The notes beneath the pieces are model-generated. The model was not told the origin of the DNA. It ran no database searches and saw nothing but the letters and a program-made list of their open reading frames with translations. A stretch of 64,000 nt of DNA. It comes from Betaproteobacteria bacterium HGW-Betaproteobacteria-16 (lineage in GTDB: Bacteria > Pseudomonadota > Gammaproteobacteria > Burkholderiales > Burkholderiaceae_C). Below are positions 1-10,720 of this stretch, piece after piece. The stretch lies in the NCBI GenBank assembly GCA_002840835.1, contig PHCQ01000010.1, positions 50,567-114,566 on the forward strand, given 5' to 3'. Every line of letters starts with the position of its first letter. Position 1 is the stretch's first letter. The translations under genes were made by a program, and so were the position numbers.

Positions 1-899
1 GCGCGACGCTCGGGGGCGGGCGCGTTGAGTTTGAGGCTGGCGTAGTAGCTCATGGAGCGTGCCAGTTCCAGCTGCATCTTCATGTCGGCCACGCGGTGTC
101 GCAGGGCCTGGAAGCTGGCAATGGCCACGCCGAACTGTTTGCGCGTGTTCATGTACTCGACGGTGATGGACACCGTCTTGTCCATCACACCCACCGCTTC
201 GGCGCAAGCGGCGGCGATGCCGATGTCCACGCCATGCTCCAGCGCGGTCAGGCCATCGGTGGTGATCAGTTGGGCCGGTGTGTCCTTGAGCGTCAATTCA
301 CCCGCCCGGCTGCCGTCCTGTGTCAGGTGGCCGGTCGAGCCCACGCCCGATGCGGTGCGCTCCACCAGGAACAGCGCCAGCTTGCCCGCGGCCATGGCCG
401 GCACCACAAAGGCGTCGGCCTGGTCGGCGGCAGGCACGAGGTTCTTGGTGCCCGAAAGGGTCCAGCCACTGCCCGCCTGGGTGGCGGTGGTGGCGCACAC
501 GTCAAGCTTGTAGCGGGCCTTGCGCTCCTGGTGCGCCAGCACCACCAGTGCTTCGCCGGAGGCCATGCGCGGCAGCCAGGCCGTCTTGAGTTCTGCCGGG
601 GCATAGCCCCCTAGCAGGCCCGTGGTGATGAGCGTCTGGGCCAGTGGTTCGAGCACGATGCCCCGACCCAGCTCTTCCATGACCACCATGCCTTCCACAG
701 GCCCCATGCCGAGGCCACCGTCTTCTTCGCTCACATAGAGGCCTGCCAGACCCAGATCGGCCAACTCGCCATAGGCGGCGCGGTCAAAGCCGCCCGCGGC
801 GACGATGGCGCGGCGGCGTTCGAAGTCGTAGCCCTTTTCCACCCATTTCTGCACGGCATCGCGCAGCGCGCCTTGATCTTCACTGAAATCGAAGTCCAT
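1..899 (-). CDS. acyl-CoA dehydrogenase, small-subunit-like (3' end outside window)
   Basis: FAD-dependent acyl-CoA dehydrogenase, which introduces an alpha-beta double bond into an acyl-CoA. Translating the minus strand from the ATG at 899 gives an open frame of 299 residues to the window edge, beginning MDFDFSEDQGALRDAV and continuing with typical ACAD N-domain text (EELGRG near residue 85, SGTKNLVPAA further on). An AGGAG sits 7 bases before the ATG. The start lies 34 bases downstream of the stop of the next ACAD gene, so the two are probably co-transcribed. Paired large and small ACADs of this kind resemble PimC/PimD (pimeloyl-CoA dehydrogenase) pairs; that substrate is inference. The C-terminal domain with the catalytic base is not visible. 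Confidence 0.85.
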   Translation of the reverse strand, partial: MDFDFSEDQGALRDAVQKWVEKGYDFERRRAIVAAGGFDRAAYGELADLGLAGLYVSEEDGGLGMGPVEGMVVMEELGRGIVLEPLAQTLITTGLLGGYAPAELKTAWLPRMASGEALVVLAHQERKARYKLDVCATTATQAGSGWTLSGTKNLVPAADQADAFVVPAMAAGKLALFLVERTASGVGSTGHLTQDGSRAGELTLKDTPAQLITTDGLTALEHGVDIGIAAACAEAVGVMDKTVSITVEYMNTRKQFGVAIASFQALRHRVADMKMQLELARSMSYYASLKLNAPAPERR

Positions 900-933
900 T
901 TGTATCTCCTGAGTTCCGAACGCTAGCCGGGAT

Positions 934-2115
934 TTATCCGAGCACCGTCTGAGCGACGATGTTGCGCTGCACTTCGTTGCTGCCGCCGTAGATGGTGGTC
1001 TTGCGCATGTTGAAGTAGGTGGACGCGAGCGGCGCGTTGGCCACTTCGCCGCCAGGAAAGTCGCCTTGCCAGCCGGCCTCCATGGCCTCTTCAATGAAGG
1101 GCAGGCTGTATGGGCCGGCGGCGAGCATCATGAGTTCGCTGTAGCGCTGCTGGATTTCGCTGCCCTTGATCTTGAGCAGGCCGGCGATGTCGAGCGAGTT
1201 CTTGCCCGATTTTTCGGCCGACAGCACACGCAGCACCAGCATCTCCAGCGCCACCACGTCCACCTCGAGCAATGCGATCTGGTCCCGGAAGCGAACGTCG
1301 TCCCACACGCCTTCGGTCTTGGCAATGCGCTTGAGCCGCTCCAGCTCGCGTTTGGCCCGGTTCACGTCGGCAATGTTGGTGCGCTCGTGGCTGAGCAGGT
1401 GCTTGGCGTAGGTCCAGCCCTTGTTCTCTTCGCCAATCAGGTTCTCGGCGGGCACTTCCACGTTGTCGAACCACACCTCGTTGACCTCGCACTCGCCATC
1501 CAGCAGCTTGATGGGGCGCACCGAGACGCCGGGCGACTTCATGTCGATCAGCAGAAAGGAAATGCCGGTCTGTGGTTTGCCTTCGGTGCTGGTGCGCACC
1601 AGGCAGAAGATCCACTCCCCGTACTGGCCCAGTGTGGTCCAGGTTTTCTGGCCGTTGACGATGTATTTGTCGCCCTGGCGCTCGGCGCGGCATTTCACCG
1701 AAGCGAGGTCGGAACCCGAGCCGGGTTCGCTGTAACCTTGGCTCCACCAGACTTCACCGCTGGCGATGCCGGGCAGGAAGCGCTCCTGTTGTTCCTTGTT
1801 GCCAAAGGCCATGATGACGGGCGCCACCATCACGGGGCCAAAAGGCACCACGCGCGGCGCACCGGCGAGGGCGCATTCTTCCTCGAACAGGTGCTTCTGC
1901 ACCGCGTTCCAGCCCGGGCCACCGAATTCCTTGGGCCAGCCCCAACCCAGCCAGCCCTTCTTGCCCAGAATCTTCGCCCAACCCTGCAAGTCGTCGCGCG
2001 TCAGGCGCAGCGCGTTGTGGACCTTGTGGGCGGTCTCGGCTGGCAGGTTGGCCTTGACCCAGCCGCGGATCTCTTCGCGAAACGCCTGTTCTTCCGGCGT
2101 GAATGCCAAATCCAT
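934..2115 (-). CDS. acyl-CoA dehydrogenase, large-subunit-like (PimC-type)
   Basis: Complete 393-residue acyl-CoA dehydrogenase starting MDLAFTPEEQAFREEIRGW. The flavin-binding signature is seen in WWSQGYSEPGSGSDLASVK (about residues 122-140) and WTTLG. The C-terminal ACAD signature reads TTIYGGSNEVQRNIVA: the position that is glutamate (YEG) in medium-chain ACADs is glycine here, as in the FadE-like/PimC subfamily, so the catalytic base must lie elsewhere or be supplied by the partner. It is the upstream gene of a pair with the partial ACAD at 1-899, suggesting a heteromeric enzyme for dicarboxylic, branched or cyclic acyl-CoAs. The start has GGAGAC 5 bases upstream. The subfamily assignment is by recall of family sequences. 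Confidence 0.9.
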   Translation of the reverse strand: MDLAFTPEEQAFREEIRGWVKANLPAETAHKVHNALRLTRDDLQGWAKILGKKGWLGWGWPKEFGGPGWNAVQKHLFEEECALAGAPRVVPFGPVMVAPVIMAFGNKEQQERFLPGIASGEVWWSQGYSEPGSGSDLASVKCRAERQGDKYIVNGQKTWTTLGQYGEWIFCLVRTSTEGKPQTGISFLLIDMKSPGVSVRPIKLLDGECEVNEVWFDNVEVPAENLIGEENKGWTYAKHLLSHERTNIADVNRAKRELERLKRIAKTEGVWDDVRFRDQIALLEVDVVALEMLVLRVLSAEKSGKNSLDIAGLLKIKGSEIQQRYSELMMLAAGPYSLPFIEEAMEAGWQGDFPGGEVANAPLASTYFNMRKTTIYGGSNEVQRNIVAQTVLG

Positions 2116-2193
2116 GGGATGTCTCCTGGTGGCCGCTACGTGCAGGTAGCGACATATTGAACAACACCCTGCAGTTTGGCACGACCGTTCGTT

Positions 2194-2931
2194 TTATTCC
2201 TGTCCGGGCTGTGACAAGCCCAGTTGTTCGTGCAGGTTCTTCATCTGGTCTTGCAGTGTCGCCACCGTGTCTTCCAGCTGGGCCAGCCTTCGCGTGAGCG
2301 CGATCACGTCGTCCTCCGTGGCCGATGCCCCCGAACCGGCGAATGGGCCCGGCGTGAGCAGCGCTGGGTCCACCGGACCACAGAGCAGGTGGGCCCAACG
2401 CTGTTCCCGGGCACCTGGGGCTCTAGGCAACTTCACGACCAGAGGGCCACCTTTTTCGTCTGTGCGGTCCTGCATCTCTTCGAGGAATCCGTCCACCGAA
2501 GCAATGTCCAGGAATTTGTACCAACGCTCGGTGTTCAGCCGCAATTCGCCCGCCGTCTGAGGCCCACGCAACATCAGCATGCCCAGCAGCACGGCAGACT
2601 GCTCCGGCACGGCGACCGCGCGCATGAAGTTGTGTTCAAAGCGGGTGACGCGGCTGCCACTGCTTTCCAGCACCAGGTGAACGGCACGCAGTCCGTCCAG
2701 GGCCTCCAGCACGTGCGCTTCGGCCAATTGCATCACCGGGTCCCGGCTCGACTTCTGGTTGCAGCCCGTGACCAAGGTGTTGAGCGTCAGCGGGTAGCTG
2801 TCGGGCACCGTGCGGGCTTTTTCCATCAAGGTGCCCAGGGTCCGCGCTTCTGCGGCAGACAAGGGGCGCTGTCGAAAGTCGTGTCCCCTGGGGCGAGACG
2901 TTGTATTGAGGGTGTTGGGGTCTGAGGTCAT
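2194..2931 (-). CDS. YceH/DUF480 family winged-helix protein
   Basis: 245-residue protein of the YceH (DUF480) family, tandem winged-helix proteins of unknown function, possibly regulatory. The family text is clear: [56 protein letters not shown]. The C-terminus (about residues 205-245) is a coiled coil, [21 protein letters not shown] longer frame runs upstream to 3045 but would cross into divergent purN; the ATG at 2931 is the last one before the conserved domain and is preferred. Only 14 bases separate its start codon from the purN start codon on the other strand. The native target is unknown. Confidence 0.88.
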   Translation of the reverse strand: MTSDPNTLNTTSRPRGHDFRQRPLSAAEARTLGTLMEKARTVPDSYPLTLNTLVTGCNQKSSRDPVMQLAEAHVLEALDGLRAVHLVLESSGSRVTRFEHNFMRAVAVPEQSAVLLGMLMLRGPQTAGELRLNTERWYKFLDIASVDGFLEEMQDRTDEKGGPLVVKLPRAPGAREQRWAHLLCGPVDPALLTPGPFAGSGASATEDDVIALTRRLAQLEDTVATLQDQMKNLHEQLGLSQPGQE

Positions 2932-2945
2932 TACACTTCCCGGCC

Positions 2946-3536
2946 ATGTCTGGCGTGAATAAAAACATTGTGATTCTGATCTCTGGCGGCGGCTCCAACA
3001 TGGCCGCCATCGTGCAGGCGTCCCGTGAGCGGCAATGGCAGGCACGCTTTGGCGCCAAGGTGGCGGCGGTGTTCAGCAACAAAACCACCGCCCAGGGATT
3101 GGTCTGGGCCGCCGGCGAAGGCATTCCAACGGGGGTCGTCGATCATCGCCAGTTTGCGCAGCGCGAGGCGTTTGACGCAGCCCTGATGGGCCAGATTGAC
3201 GCGCACACCCCGACGCTGGTGGTGCTTGCGGGGTTCATGCGCATTCTGACGCCTGGGTTCGTTCAGCACTATGAAAATCGGCTGATCAACATCCACCCCA
3301 GCCTGCTGCCGGCCTTCACGGGGTTGAACACCCACCAGCGCGCCATCGACATGGGTTGCCGTTTCGCAGGCGCCACCGTGCACCGCGTCACCAGCGAACT
3401 CGATCATGGCGCCATCCTCGACCAGGCCGTGGTGCCCGTGCTGCCGGGTGACACGGCAGAGGTGCTGGCCGCGCGGGTGCTGACGCAGGAACACATCATG
3501 TATCCGCGAGCGGTGGAGCGGCTGCTGGTTGCCTAG
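2946..3536 (+). CDS. purN: phosphoribosylglycinamide formyltransferase (GAR transformylase)
   Basis: Transfers a formyl group from 10-formyltetrahydrofolate to GAR, the third step of purine biosynthesis, in the cytoplasm. The 196-residue protein has the PurN fold landmarks: [14 protein letters not shown] near the N-terminus, and the catalytic Asn-His-Asp set in [12 protein letters not shown] (N and H) and [10 protein letters not shown] (D). Length is normal. It diverges from the yceH-like gene with almost no space, so its promoter must lie inside that gene; no Shine-Dalgarno is obvious before the ATG. A palindromic repeat element starts on the base after its stop codon. Confidence 0.95.
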   Translation: MSGVNKNIVILISGGGSNMAAIVQASRERQWQARFGAKVAAVFSNKTTAQGLVWAAGEGIPTGVVDHRQFAQREAFDAALMGQIDAHTPTLVVLAGFMRILTPGFVQHYENRLINIHPSLLPAFTGLNTHQRAIDMGCRFAGATVHRVTSELDHGAILDQAVVPVLPGDTAEVLAARVLTQEHIMYPRAVERLLVA

Positions 3537-3696
3537 TGTGCTGTCCCGCAAATAACTTGCATATGAAACCGTGCCTTCACACCCATGGCTGCGTTACAAA
3601 TCCTCACGATAGCACCGGCTATCGCTGCGGTTTGCGCCTTGCCCTGGGCGCGAATCCATCGGTTTCATTTCATGCAACTATTTCCGGGACAGCACA
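3537..3696. repeat. 160-bp structured palindromic repeat, copy 1
   Basis: Starts immediately after the purN stop. The ends are perfect 12-bp inverted repeats (TGTGCTGTCCCG / CGGGACAGCACA) and pairing continues imperfectly for about 20 more bases. The core, 3589-3641, is a hairpin CGATAGC-ACCG-GCTATCG bracketed by CAAA/TTTG. The 53-base core matches the core of the element at 34360-34521 at 42 positions, with paired stem changes. There is no coding potential; it looks like a MITE or REP-type element. It may also act as a terminator between purN and prfC, which converge here. Confidence 0.75.
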
Positions 3697-3757
3697 CCAG
3701 ATGGGCGCTGTGCTCAACCCATTCGCACTTGAAGAAAACGGTTTGATCAGGCCCTGA

Positions 3758-5377
<1,620 letters not shown>

Positions 5378-5399
5378 AGCCTTCTATTATCCTGCGCCA

Positions 5400-5537
5400 C
5401 CCGAAGCGGCGGAATGCCCAGGCAGCGACCGGAGCGCGATGTCGCATTCCAGGGATGCCGTGGAACTGGCTTCGCTCGGCCACTGGCATCGTCCCCCTGG
5501 GGGGGAAGACGCGAAGCGGCGCAGGGGGGCGACAATA
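5400..5537. repeat. G+C-rich interspersed palindromic repeat (family A), copy 1
   Basis: Composite of two hairpins: GGAATGC...GCATTCC at 5411-5450, and GATGCC...GGCATC at 5454-5490 containing a ggctt-cgctcggcc inner arm. It then runs into a CCCCCTGGGGGGGAAGACGCGAAGCGGCGCAGGGGGG tail-like module. Related sequences recur at least eight more times in this window. It fills the prfC/rsmB divergent spacer and ends 4 bases before the rsmB start. Confidence 0.65.
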
Positions 5538-5541
5538 CTGT

Positions 5542-6810
5542 ATGCACCCCAAAGCCCTGATAGACGAGTCCGCGACCCTGATTGAGCAGGTCTTCAAGTT
5601 CGAACACCCCGCCGATGCGGTGGTTTCCCGCCACTTCCGCGAGCACCGGTCGCTGGGCCCCCGCGAGCGGGCCACACTGTCCGATACGGTGTTTGCCATC
5701 CTGCGTGAGCGCCTGAAGTTGGAGTGGCTGGCGCGCTCGGGCAGCGGCTCCAAGTGGCGCAGACTGGCGATCCTGGCCTTCCCCGGCGATCGGGATTTCC
5801 TCAAGAGCGCGCTCACCGACGCAGAAAAGGCCTGGCTGGACGCCTCCCTGGCCGTGACCGATGCCGACCTGCTGGCGCCCCACCGCCACAACCTGCCCGA
5901 ATGGCTGGCGCTGGCCTTGCGTGACCAGGTGGGAGCTGAATTCGACGAACTGGCACAGAGTCTGAATCGGCCAGCGCCCTTGGACTTGCGTGTCAATGTG
6001 TTGAAAAAGAAGCGCGAGGCTGTGCTCGCCGAACTCAGGCAGGCCGGTCTGGTGTGTGAACCCACGCCTTTTTCGCCTTTGGGCATTCGCCTGCAGGGCA
6101 AGCCTTCTCTCAGCAAGGTGCCCGCGTTTGTCCAGGGTGAGGTGGAGGTTCAGGACGAAGGCTCGCAGTTGCTGGCTTTGTTGCTGGATGCCAAGCGTGG
6201 CGAAATGGTGGTTGATTTCTGTGCAGGCGCCGGTGGCAAAACGCTGGCGATCGGTGCGGCCATGCGCAACAGCGGCCGGCTCTACGCCATGGATACCTCG
6301 GGGCATCGGCTCGATGCCCTCAAACCCCGCCTGGCCCGCAGCGGACTCTCCAACGTGCACCCGCTCGCCATCGCGCACGAGCGAGACGACCGCATCAAGC
6401 GCCTGGCCGGCAAGATCGATCGGGTGCTGGTGGACGCGCCGTGCTCCGGCCTGGGCACCCTGCGCCGCAACCCGGACCTGAAATGGCGCCAGACCCCGGA
6501 GACGGTGGCCGCACAAGCCCGGTTGCAGACGGCGATTCTGAACAGCGCGGCGCGTTTGCTCAAGCCGGGTGGTCGGCTGGTGTACGCCACTTGCAGCCTG
6601 CTTCAAGCAGAGAATGAAGCCGTGTGTGAGGCGTTTGGGGCATCCCATGCCGACTTTGAACCGATGCCAGTGGTCGGATTGCTGGAGGCCCTTCGCGTGC
6701 CTGGCGCCGACACGCTTTGTTCAGGCGAGCAGCGGCAGTGGTTGCGCCTGTGGCCTCATCGCCAGGGAACGGACGGCTTTTTTGCTGCCGTCTGGCAGAA
6801 AAAGGCTTGA
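5542..6810 (+). CDS. rsmB: RsmB/NOP-family rRNA (cytosine-C5)-methyltransferase
   Basis: SAM-dependent RNA m5C methyltransferase of the RsmB/NOL1/NSUN group, expected to act on 16S rRNA. The 422-residue protein has SAM motif I VVDFCAGAGGKTL (about residues 223-235), motif IV VDAPCSGLGTLRR (catalytic-release Cys near 300) and motif VI VYATCSLL (nucleophilic Cys near 350). The frame stays open 87 bases upstream, but that part is translated repeat; the ATG at 5542, matching MHPKALIDESATLIEQV, is the sensible start. The N-terminal region is not clearly NusB-like, so assignment to RsmB rather than a paralogue such as RsmF is less certain than the enzyme class. Confidence 0.85.
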   Translation: MHPKALIDESATLIEQVFKFEHPADAVVSRHFREHRSLGPRERATLSDTVFAILRERLKLEWLARSGSGSKWRRLAILAFPGDRDFLKSALTDAEKAWLDASLAVTDADLLAPHRHNLPEWLALALRDQVGAEFDELAQSLNRPAPLDLRVNVLKKKREAVLAELRQAGLVCEPTPFSPLGIRLQGKPSLSKVPAFVQGEVEVQDEGSQLLALLLDAKRGEMVVDFCAGAGGKTLAIGAAMRNSGRLYAMDTSGHRLDALKPRLARSGLSNVHPLAIAHERDDRIKRLAGKIDRVLVDAPCSGLGTLRRNPDLKWRQTPETVAAQARLQTAILNSAARLLKPGGRLVYATCSLLQAENEAVCEAFGASHADFEPMPVVGLLEALRVPGADTLCSGEQRQWLRLWPHRQGTDGFFAAVWQKKA

Positions 6811-6880
6811 AAAACGGTCAAAACACCTGATCTGGATCAGTAATTTCCACATCAGGCCCTGCTTTCTGGCCCAACTGTAG

Positions 6881-6909
6881 TTGGTGATTTGGGGCAGGCC
6901 TCGTAAAAT
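6881..6909 (+). promoter_or_regulatory. sigma-70-type promoter for the desaturase gene
   Basis: TTGGTG (6881-6886), a 17-base spacer and TAAAAT (6904-6909), 79 bases before the desaturase ATG. A perfect palindrome CTGATC-TG-GATCAG lies at 6827-6840, 40 bases upstream of the -35 box, and could be an operator. Recognised by eye from consensus only. Confidence 0.5.
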
Positions 6910-6987
6910 CGCAGGTTATCAAGCCCATTCAGTCGGGCGGGTGAACTGATGCCTATCGCCACCTAAGGGCGACTCTCAAGGATTTCA

Positions 6988-8211
6988 ATGAATGCATTCG
7001 ATACCGCGATCCCTGCTTTGTGGACCGGTTTGATCCAGTTTCTGGATCAGGGCCTGACCGGCGCGAGCTGGTGGCAGGCCATTCTCGTGGCGCTGCTTCT
7101 GGCGCACGTGACCATTGCCAGCGTCACCATTTACCTGCACCGCCACTCGGCCCATCGCTCCCTGGATTTGCATCCCATCGCTTCGCACTTCTTTCGTTTC
7201 TGGCTCTGGCTGACCACCGGCATGGTCACCAAGGAATGGACGGCCATCCACCGCAAGCACCACGCCAAGTGCGAGCACGAGGGCGACCCCCACAGCCCGG
7301 TGGTGTTCGGCATCAAGAAAGTGTTTTTTGAGGGCAGCGAGCTGTACCGCAGCGAGGCCAAGAACCAGGAAACCCTGGAGCGCTACGGCCACAACACACC
7401 AGACGACTGGATCGAACGCAACCTGTACACCGGTCGTTCCAAGCTGGGCGTCAGCCTGATGCTTATCATCAACGTCATGCTGTTTGGTGCACTCGGCCTG
7501 ACGGTCTGGGCCATTCAGATGATCTGGATCCCCGTCACGGCCGCCGGCATCATCAACGGCATTGGGCACTGGTGGGGCTATCGCAACTTCGAGGCAGCAG
7601 ATGCCAGCACCAACGTGTCGCCCTGGGGCATCCTCATTGGCGGTGAAGAGTTGCACAACAACCACCACACCTACCCCACCTCAGCCAAGCTGTCAGTGAA
7701 GCCTTACGAATTCGACATCGGCTGGATGTACATCACCATCCTGAAGTCGGTGGGACTGGCCACGGTCAAGAAGCTGCCGCCCAAGATGGCATTTGGCGAC
7801 GTGAAGCCGGTGGCCGACGAGAAAACACTCGAAGCCATCATCGCCAATCGCTACGAGGTGATGGCTGGCTATGCGCGTGAAATGCGTGTGGCCTGCAAGC
7901 GCGAAATTGCCGCGTTGCAATCCCGTCGGGGCGATGCTTCGGCGCTGCAGGTCGCTGGCCGTTGGCTGCATCGCGACGAAGACAAGGTGCCAGCCGCGGT
8001 GAAACCGCAACTGGCCCAGGCCCGTGCAGAGCACCCGGTGCTCGACAAAATGATCACCATGCGCGAAGAGCTTCGCGCCCTGTGGTCCAGCACAAACGCC
8101 ACCCGCGAGCAACTGGCGGCTGATCTGCAGGCCTGGTGCCGCAGGGCAGAAGAGAGTGGCATCGTTGCCTTGCGCGATTTCTCCATCCAGCTTCGCTCTG
8201 CGCGCGCCTGA
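6988..8211 (+). CDS. membrane fatty-acid desaturase (acyl-CoA delta-9 type)
   Basis: Di-iron integral-membrane desaturase that inserts a cis double bond into acyl chains and so tunes membrane fluidity. The three histidine boxes are intact: HRHSAHR (about residue 51), HRKHHAKCEHE (about 88) and GEELHNNHHTYP (about 219-230). Hydrophobic segments flank them (AILVALLLAHVTIASVTIYL; LGVSLMLIINVMLFGALGL). At 407 residues it carries a roughly 150-residue charged C-terminal extension beyond the last His box, as in many proteobacterial acyl-CoA desaturases. It is monocistronic: own promoter at 6881-6909 and a strong terminator at 8247-8275. Confidence 0.92.
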   Translation: MNAFDTAIPALWTGLIQFLDQGLTGASWWQAILVALLLAHVTIASVTIYLHRHSAHRSLDLHPIASHFFRFWLWLTTGMVTKEWTAIHRKHHAKCEHEGDPHSPVVFGIKKVFFEGSELYRSEAKNQETLERYGHNTPDDWIERNLYTGRSKLGVSLMLIINVMLFGALGLTVWAIQMIWIPVTAAGIINGIGHWWGYRNFEAADASTNVSPWGILIGGEELHNNHHTYPTSAKLSVKPYEFDIGWMYITILKSVGLATVKKLPPKMAFGDVKPVADEKTLEAIIANRYEVMAGYAREMRVACKREIAALQSRRGDASALQVAGRWLHRDEDKVPAAVKPQLAQARAEHPVLDKMITMREELRALWSSTNATREQLAADLQAWCRRAEESGIVALRDFSIQLRSARA

Positions 8212-8246
8212 GTCCGAGTTTCGTAGGCGCCCTGCCTGCCAACCAG

Positions 8247-8275
8247 AAAAACCACCTTGCGAGGTGGTTTTTTTG
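8247..8275 (+). terminator. Rho-independent terminator after the desaturase gene
   Basis: Stem AACCACCTT / GAGGTGGTT with a tight GC loop, preceded by AAAA and followed by a run of seven T. It lies 36 bases after the desaturase stop codon. Confidence 0.88.
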
Positions 8276-8473
8276 CGTCTGCATGGGTTGGGCATGGGCA
8301 TCGTGTGCGCGCACAGACCCATTGGGGCACATGGCCGGATATGCGATATTTCGTCACGCCGAGCGAGGCGTGGTTTGCTCAGTCGGGTTGCAGCAGTCGG
8401 CGCATTGTTGGAAGCCCGCTGACTGACGCGCCTGGTCTCAAGACAGAGGCGTTCACATTGAAAGGGGAAAACG

Positions 8474-8824
8474 ATGTCGGCAGGCGACTGGAAAGACTTG
8501 TATGGCGCCGCCCTGGAGGGCGATCTGGCCCGCGTGCGATATCACCTCGCTGCTGGCGTGGATCCCAATTACCAGCATCCTGAAGTGATGTGCACGCCTC
8601 TGGTGGCCAGCCTGATTCATGGCCACGACGCGGTAGCGCAGCTTTTGCTGGATCACGGTGCAGATCCTCACTTGCGTTCGGATTTCGACGGGCTGACACC
8701 ACTGCAGGCGGCAAAAAAACACGGGCGGTCAGCGCTGATGCGTTTGTTACTCGAACGTGGGGCCAGGGAAGAGGCCCGTCCGCCGTTCTGGCACCGTTGG
8801 CTGGCGGCGACCCATCTGATCTGA
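8474..8824 (+). CDS. small ankyrin-repeat protein
   Basis: 116-residue protein made almost entirely of ankyrin repeats: LYGAALEGDLARVRYHLAAGVDPNY, TPLVASLIHGHDAVAQLLLDHGADPHLR and TPLQAAKKHGRSALMRLLLERGA. There is no signal peptide or membrane segment, so it is probably a cytoplasmic protein-binding module of unknown partner. AAAGGGG lies 9 bases before the ATG. It stands alone between the desaturase terminator and a bidirectional terminator shared with rpmG. Confidence 0.85.
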   Translation: MSAGDWKDLYGAALEGDLARVRYHLAAGVDPNYQHPEVMCTPLVASLIHGHDAVAQLLLDHGADPHLRSDFDGLTPLQAAKKHGRSALMRLLLERGAREEARPPFWHRWLAATHLI

Positions 8825-8851
8825 CCTGATCGATCACTTTTTCAAAGGACG

Positions 8852-8884
8852 AAAAAAAGCCGCTGTGAAAACAGCGGCTTTTTT
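8852..8884. terminator. bidirectional Rho-independent terminator
   Basis: Symmetrical AAAAAAGCCGCTGT-GAAA-ACAGCGGCTTTTTT. It has T runs on both strands and lies between convergent ankyrin and rpmG genes, so it can end both transcripts. Confidence 0.9.
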
Positions 8885-8903
8885 CAGGAGAACCAGTGCC
8901 GAA

Positions 8904-9074
8904 TCACTTCAGCTTGATTTCCTTGTAGTCCACGTGCTTGCGTGCCTTGGGATCAAATTTCTTGATCAGCATCTTTTCAGGCGTGGTCTTCTTGTTCTTG
9001 GTGGTGGTGTAGAAGTGGCCGGTACCCGCAGTGGATTCCAGCTTGATTTTTTCGCGTCCGCCTTTGGTTGCCAT
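8904..9074 (-). CDS. rpmG: 50S ribosomal protein L33
   Basis: 56-residue L33 of the zinc-free (C-minus) type. Translation reads [20 protein letters not shown], then [20 protein letters not shown] and ends YKEIKLK. A clear AAGGAG lies 8 bases before the ATG at 9074. It follows rpmB by 12 bases, the usual rpmB-rpmG operon order, and ends at the bidirectional terminator 8852-8884. No CxxC pairs are present, so it should not need zinc. Confidence 0.96.
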   Translation of the reverse strand: MATKGGREKIKLESTAGTGHFYTTTKNKKTTPEKMLIKKFDPKARKHVDYKEIKLK

Positions 9075-9086
9075 GGTGTGTGCTCC

Positions 9087-9320
9087 TTAAGCCTGGCCGC
9101 GTGCACGCAGGTCTGCGAGCACGGCATCGATGCCGTTTTTGTCGATCAGTCGCAGGGCGGCACCGGAGACGCGCAGACGCACCCAACGGTTTTCGCTCTC
9201 AACCCAGAAACGACGGTATTGCAGGTTCGGCAGGAACCGGCGCTTGGTTTTGTTGTTGGCGTGGGAAACGTTGTTTCCGACCATGGGCTTCTTGCCCGTT
9301 ACGTCGCAGACGCGTGCCAT
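9087..9320 (-). CDS. rpmB: 50S ribosomal protein L28
   Basis: 77-residue L28, [20 protein letters not shown] at the N-terminus, then [18 protein letters not shown], ending [10 protein letters not shown]. This is the standard length for betaproteobacterial L28. It is first in the rpmB-rpmG operon, with a likely promoter 130 bases upstream. Confidence 0.97.
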   Translation of the reverse strand: MARVCDVTGKKPMVGNNVSHANNKTKRRFLPNLQYRRFWVESENRWVRLRVSGAALRLIDKNGIDAVLADLRARGQA

Positions 9321-9449
9321 GAGGACACTCCGATATTGTCAAACGGCCGCCACCCGAGCGATGGGGGCCTCACCTCGCCAGAAAAAGGGTGGCGGTAACC
9401 CGAATTTGCAACGCACGGCCGAATGGGCCAAATCGCAGCAAAGCCGCAC

Positions 9450-9478
9450 ATTATAGCCCGATGCGGCAGATGTGGCTA
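9450..9478 (-). promoter_or_regulatory. probable rpmB-rpmG promoter
   Basis: On the minus strand a perfect TATAAT (9455-9450) is preceded at 17 bases by TAGCCA, a weak -35. It lies about 130 bases upstream of rpmB in a spacer that otherwise holds only repeat A copy 2. Confidence 0.5.
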
Positions 9479-9530
9479 CCGCCAGTTAGCCCGCAGCAGC
9501 TAGGTCTCCGAAGCATGGTGACTCATTCAA

Positions 9531-9630
9531 GGGGCACCGCGGAACGGGCTTCGCCCGGCCGCAGGTGCCGCCCCCCTTCCAAGCCGAAGGCGCCAGGGGA
9601 GGGGGGACGCGCGCAGCGCGGCGGGGGGAG
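9531..9630. repeat. G+C-rich interspersed palindromic repeat (family A), copy 2
   Basis: GGCACC...GGTGCC outer arm enclosing an inner gggctt-cgcccggcc hairpin, then a tail with AAGCCGAAGGCGCCAGGGGAGG and GCGCAGCGCGGCGGGGGG. It ends 1 base before the trxB stop codon, so it may serve as the trxB terminator. The whole rpmB-trxB spacer (9321-9631) holds only this and the rpmB promoter. Confidence 0.65.
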
Positions 9631-9631
9631 G

Positions 9632-10666
<1,035 letters not shown>

Positions 10667-10720
10667 TCAGGATTGTATGAAAGAGCGCCTTCCGCGCCGT
10701 TCGCAACAAGGAATACACGC

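Noticed and set aside
1066..2160. 364-codon plus-strand frame opposite the acyl-CoA dehydrogenase
   Set aside because: Antisense shadow; composition (His/Gly/Val-rich) is typical of reverse-strand noise in high-G+C DNA.
3537..3696. The 160-bp element as a complete insertion sequence
   Set aside because: It has terminal inverted repeats but no transposase frame and no visible flanking duplication; at most it is a non-autonomous element.
3536..3757. 73-codon frame across the 160-bp palindromic repeat
   Set aside because: It is translated repeat sequence with no family match.
5455..5541. N-terminal extension of the RsmB-type protein
   Set aside because: The 29 extra codons lie in repeat A copy 1; the homologous protein begins at 5542.
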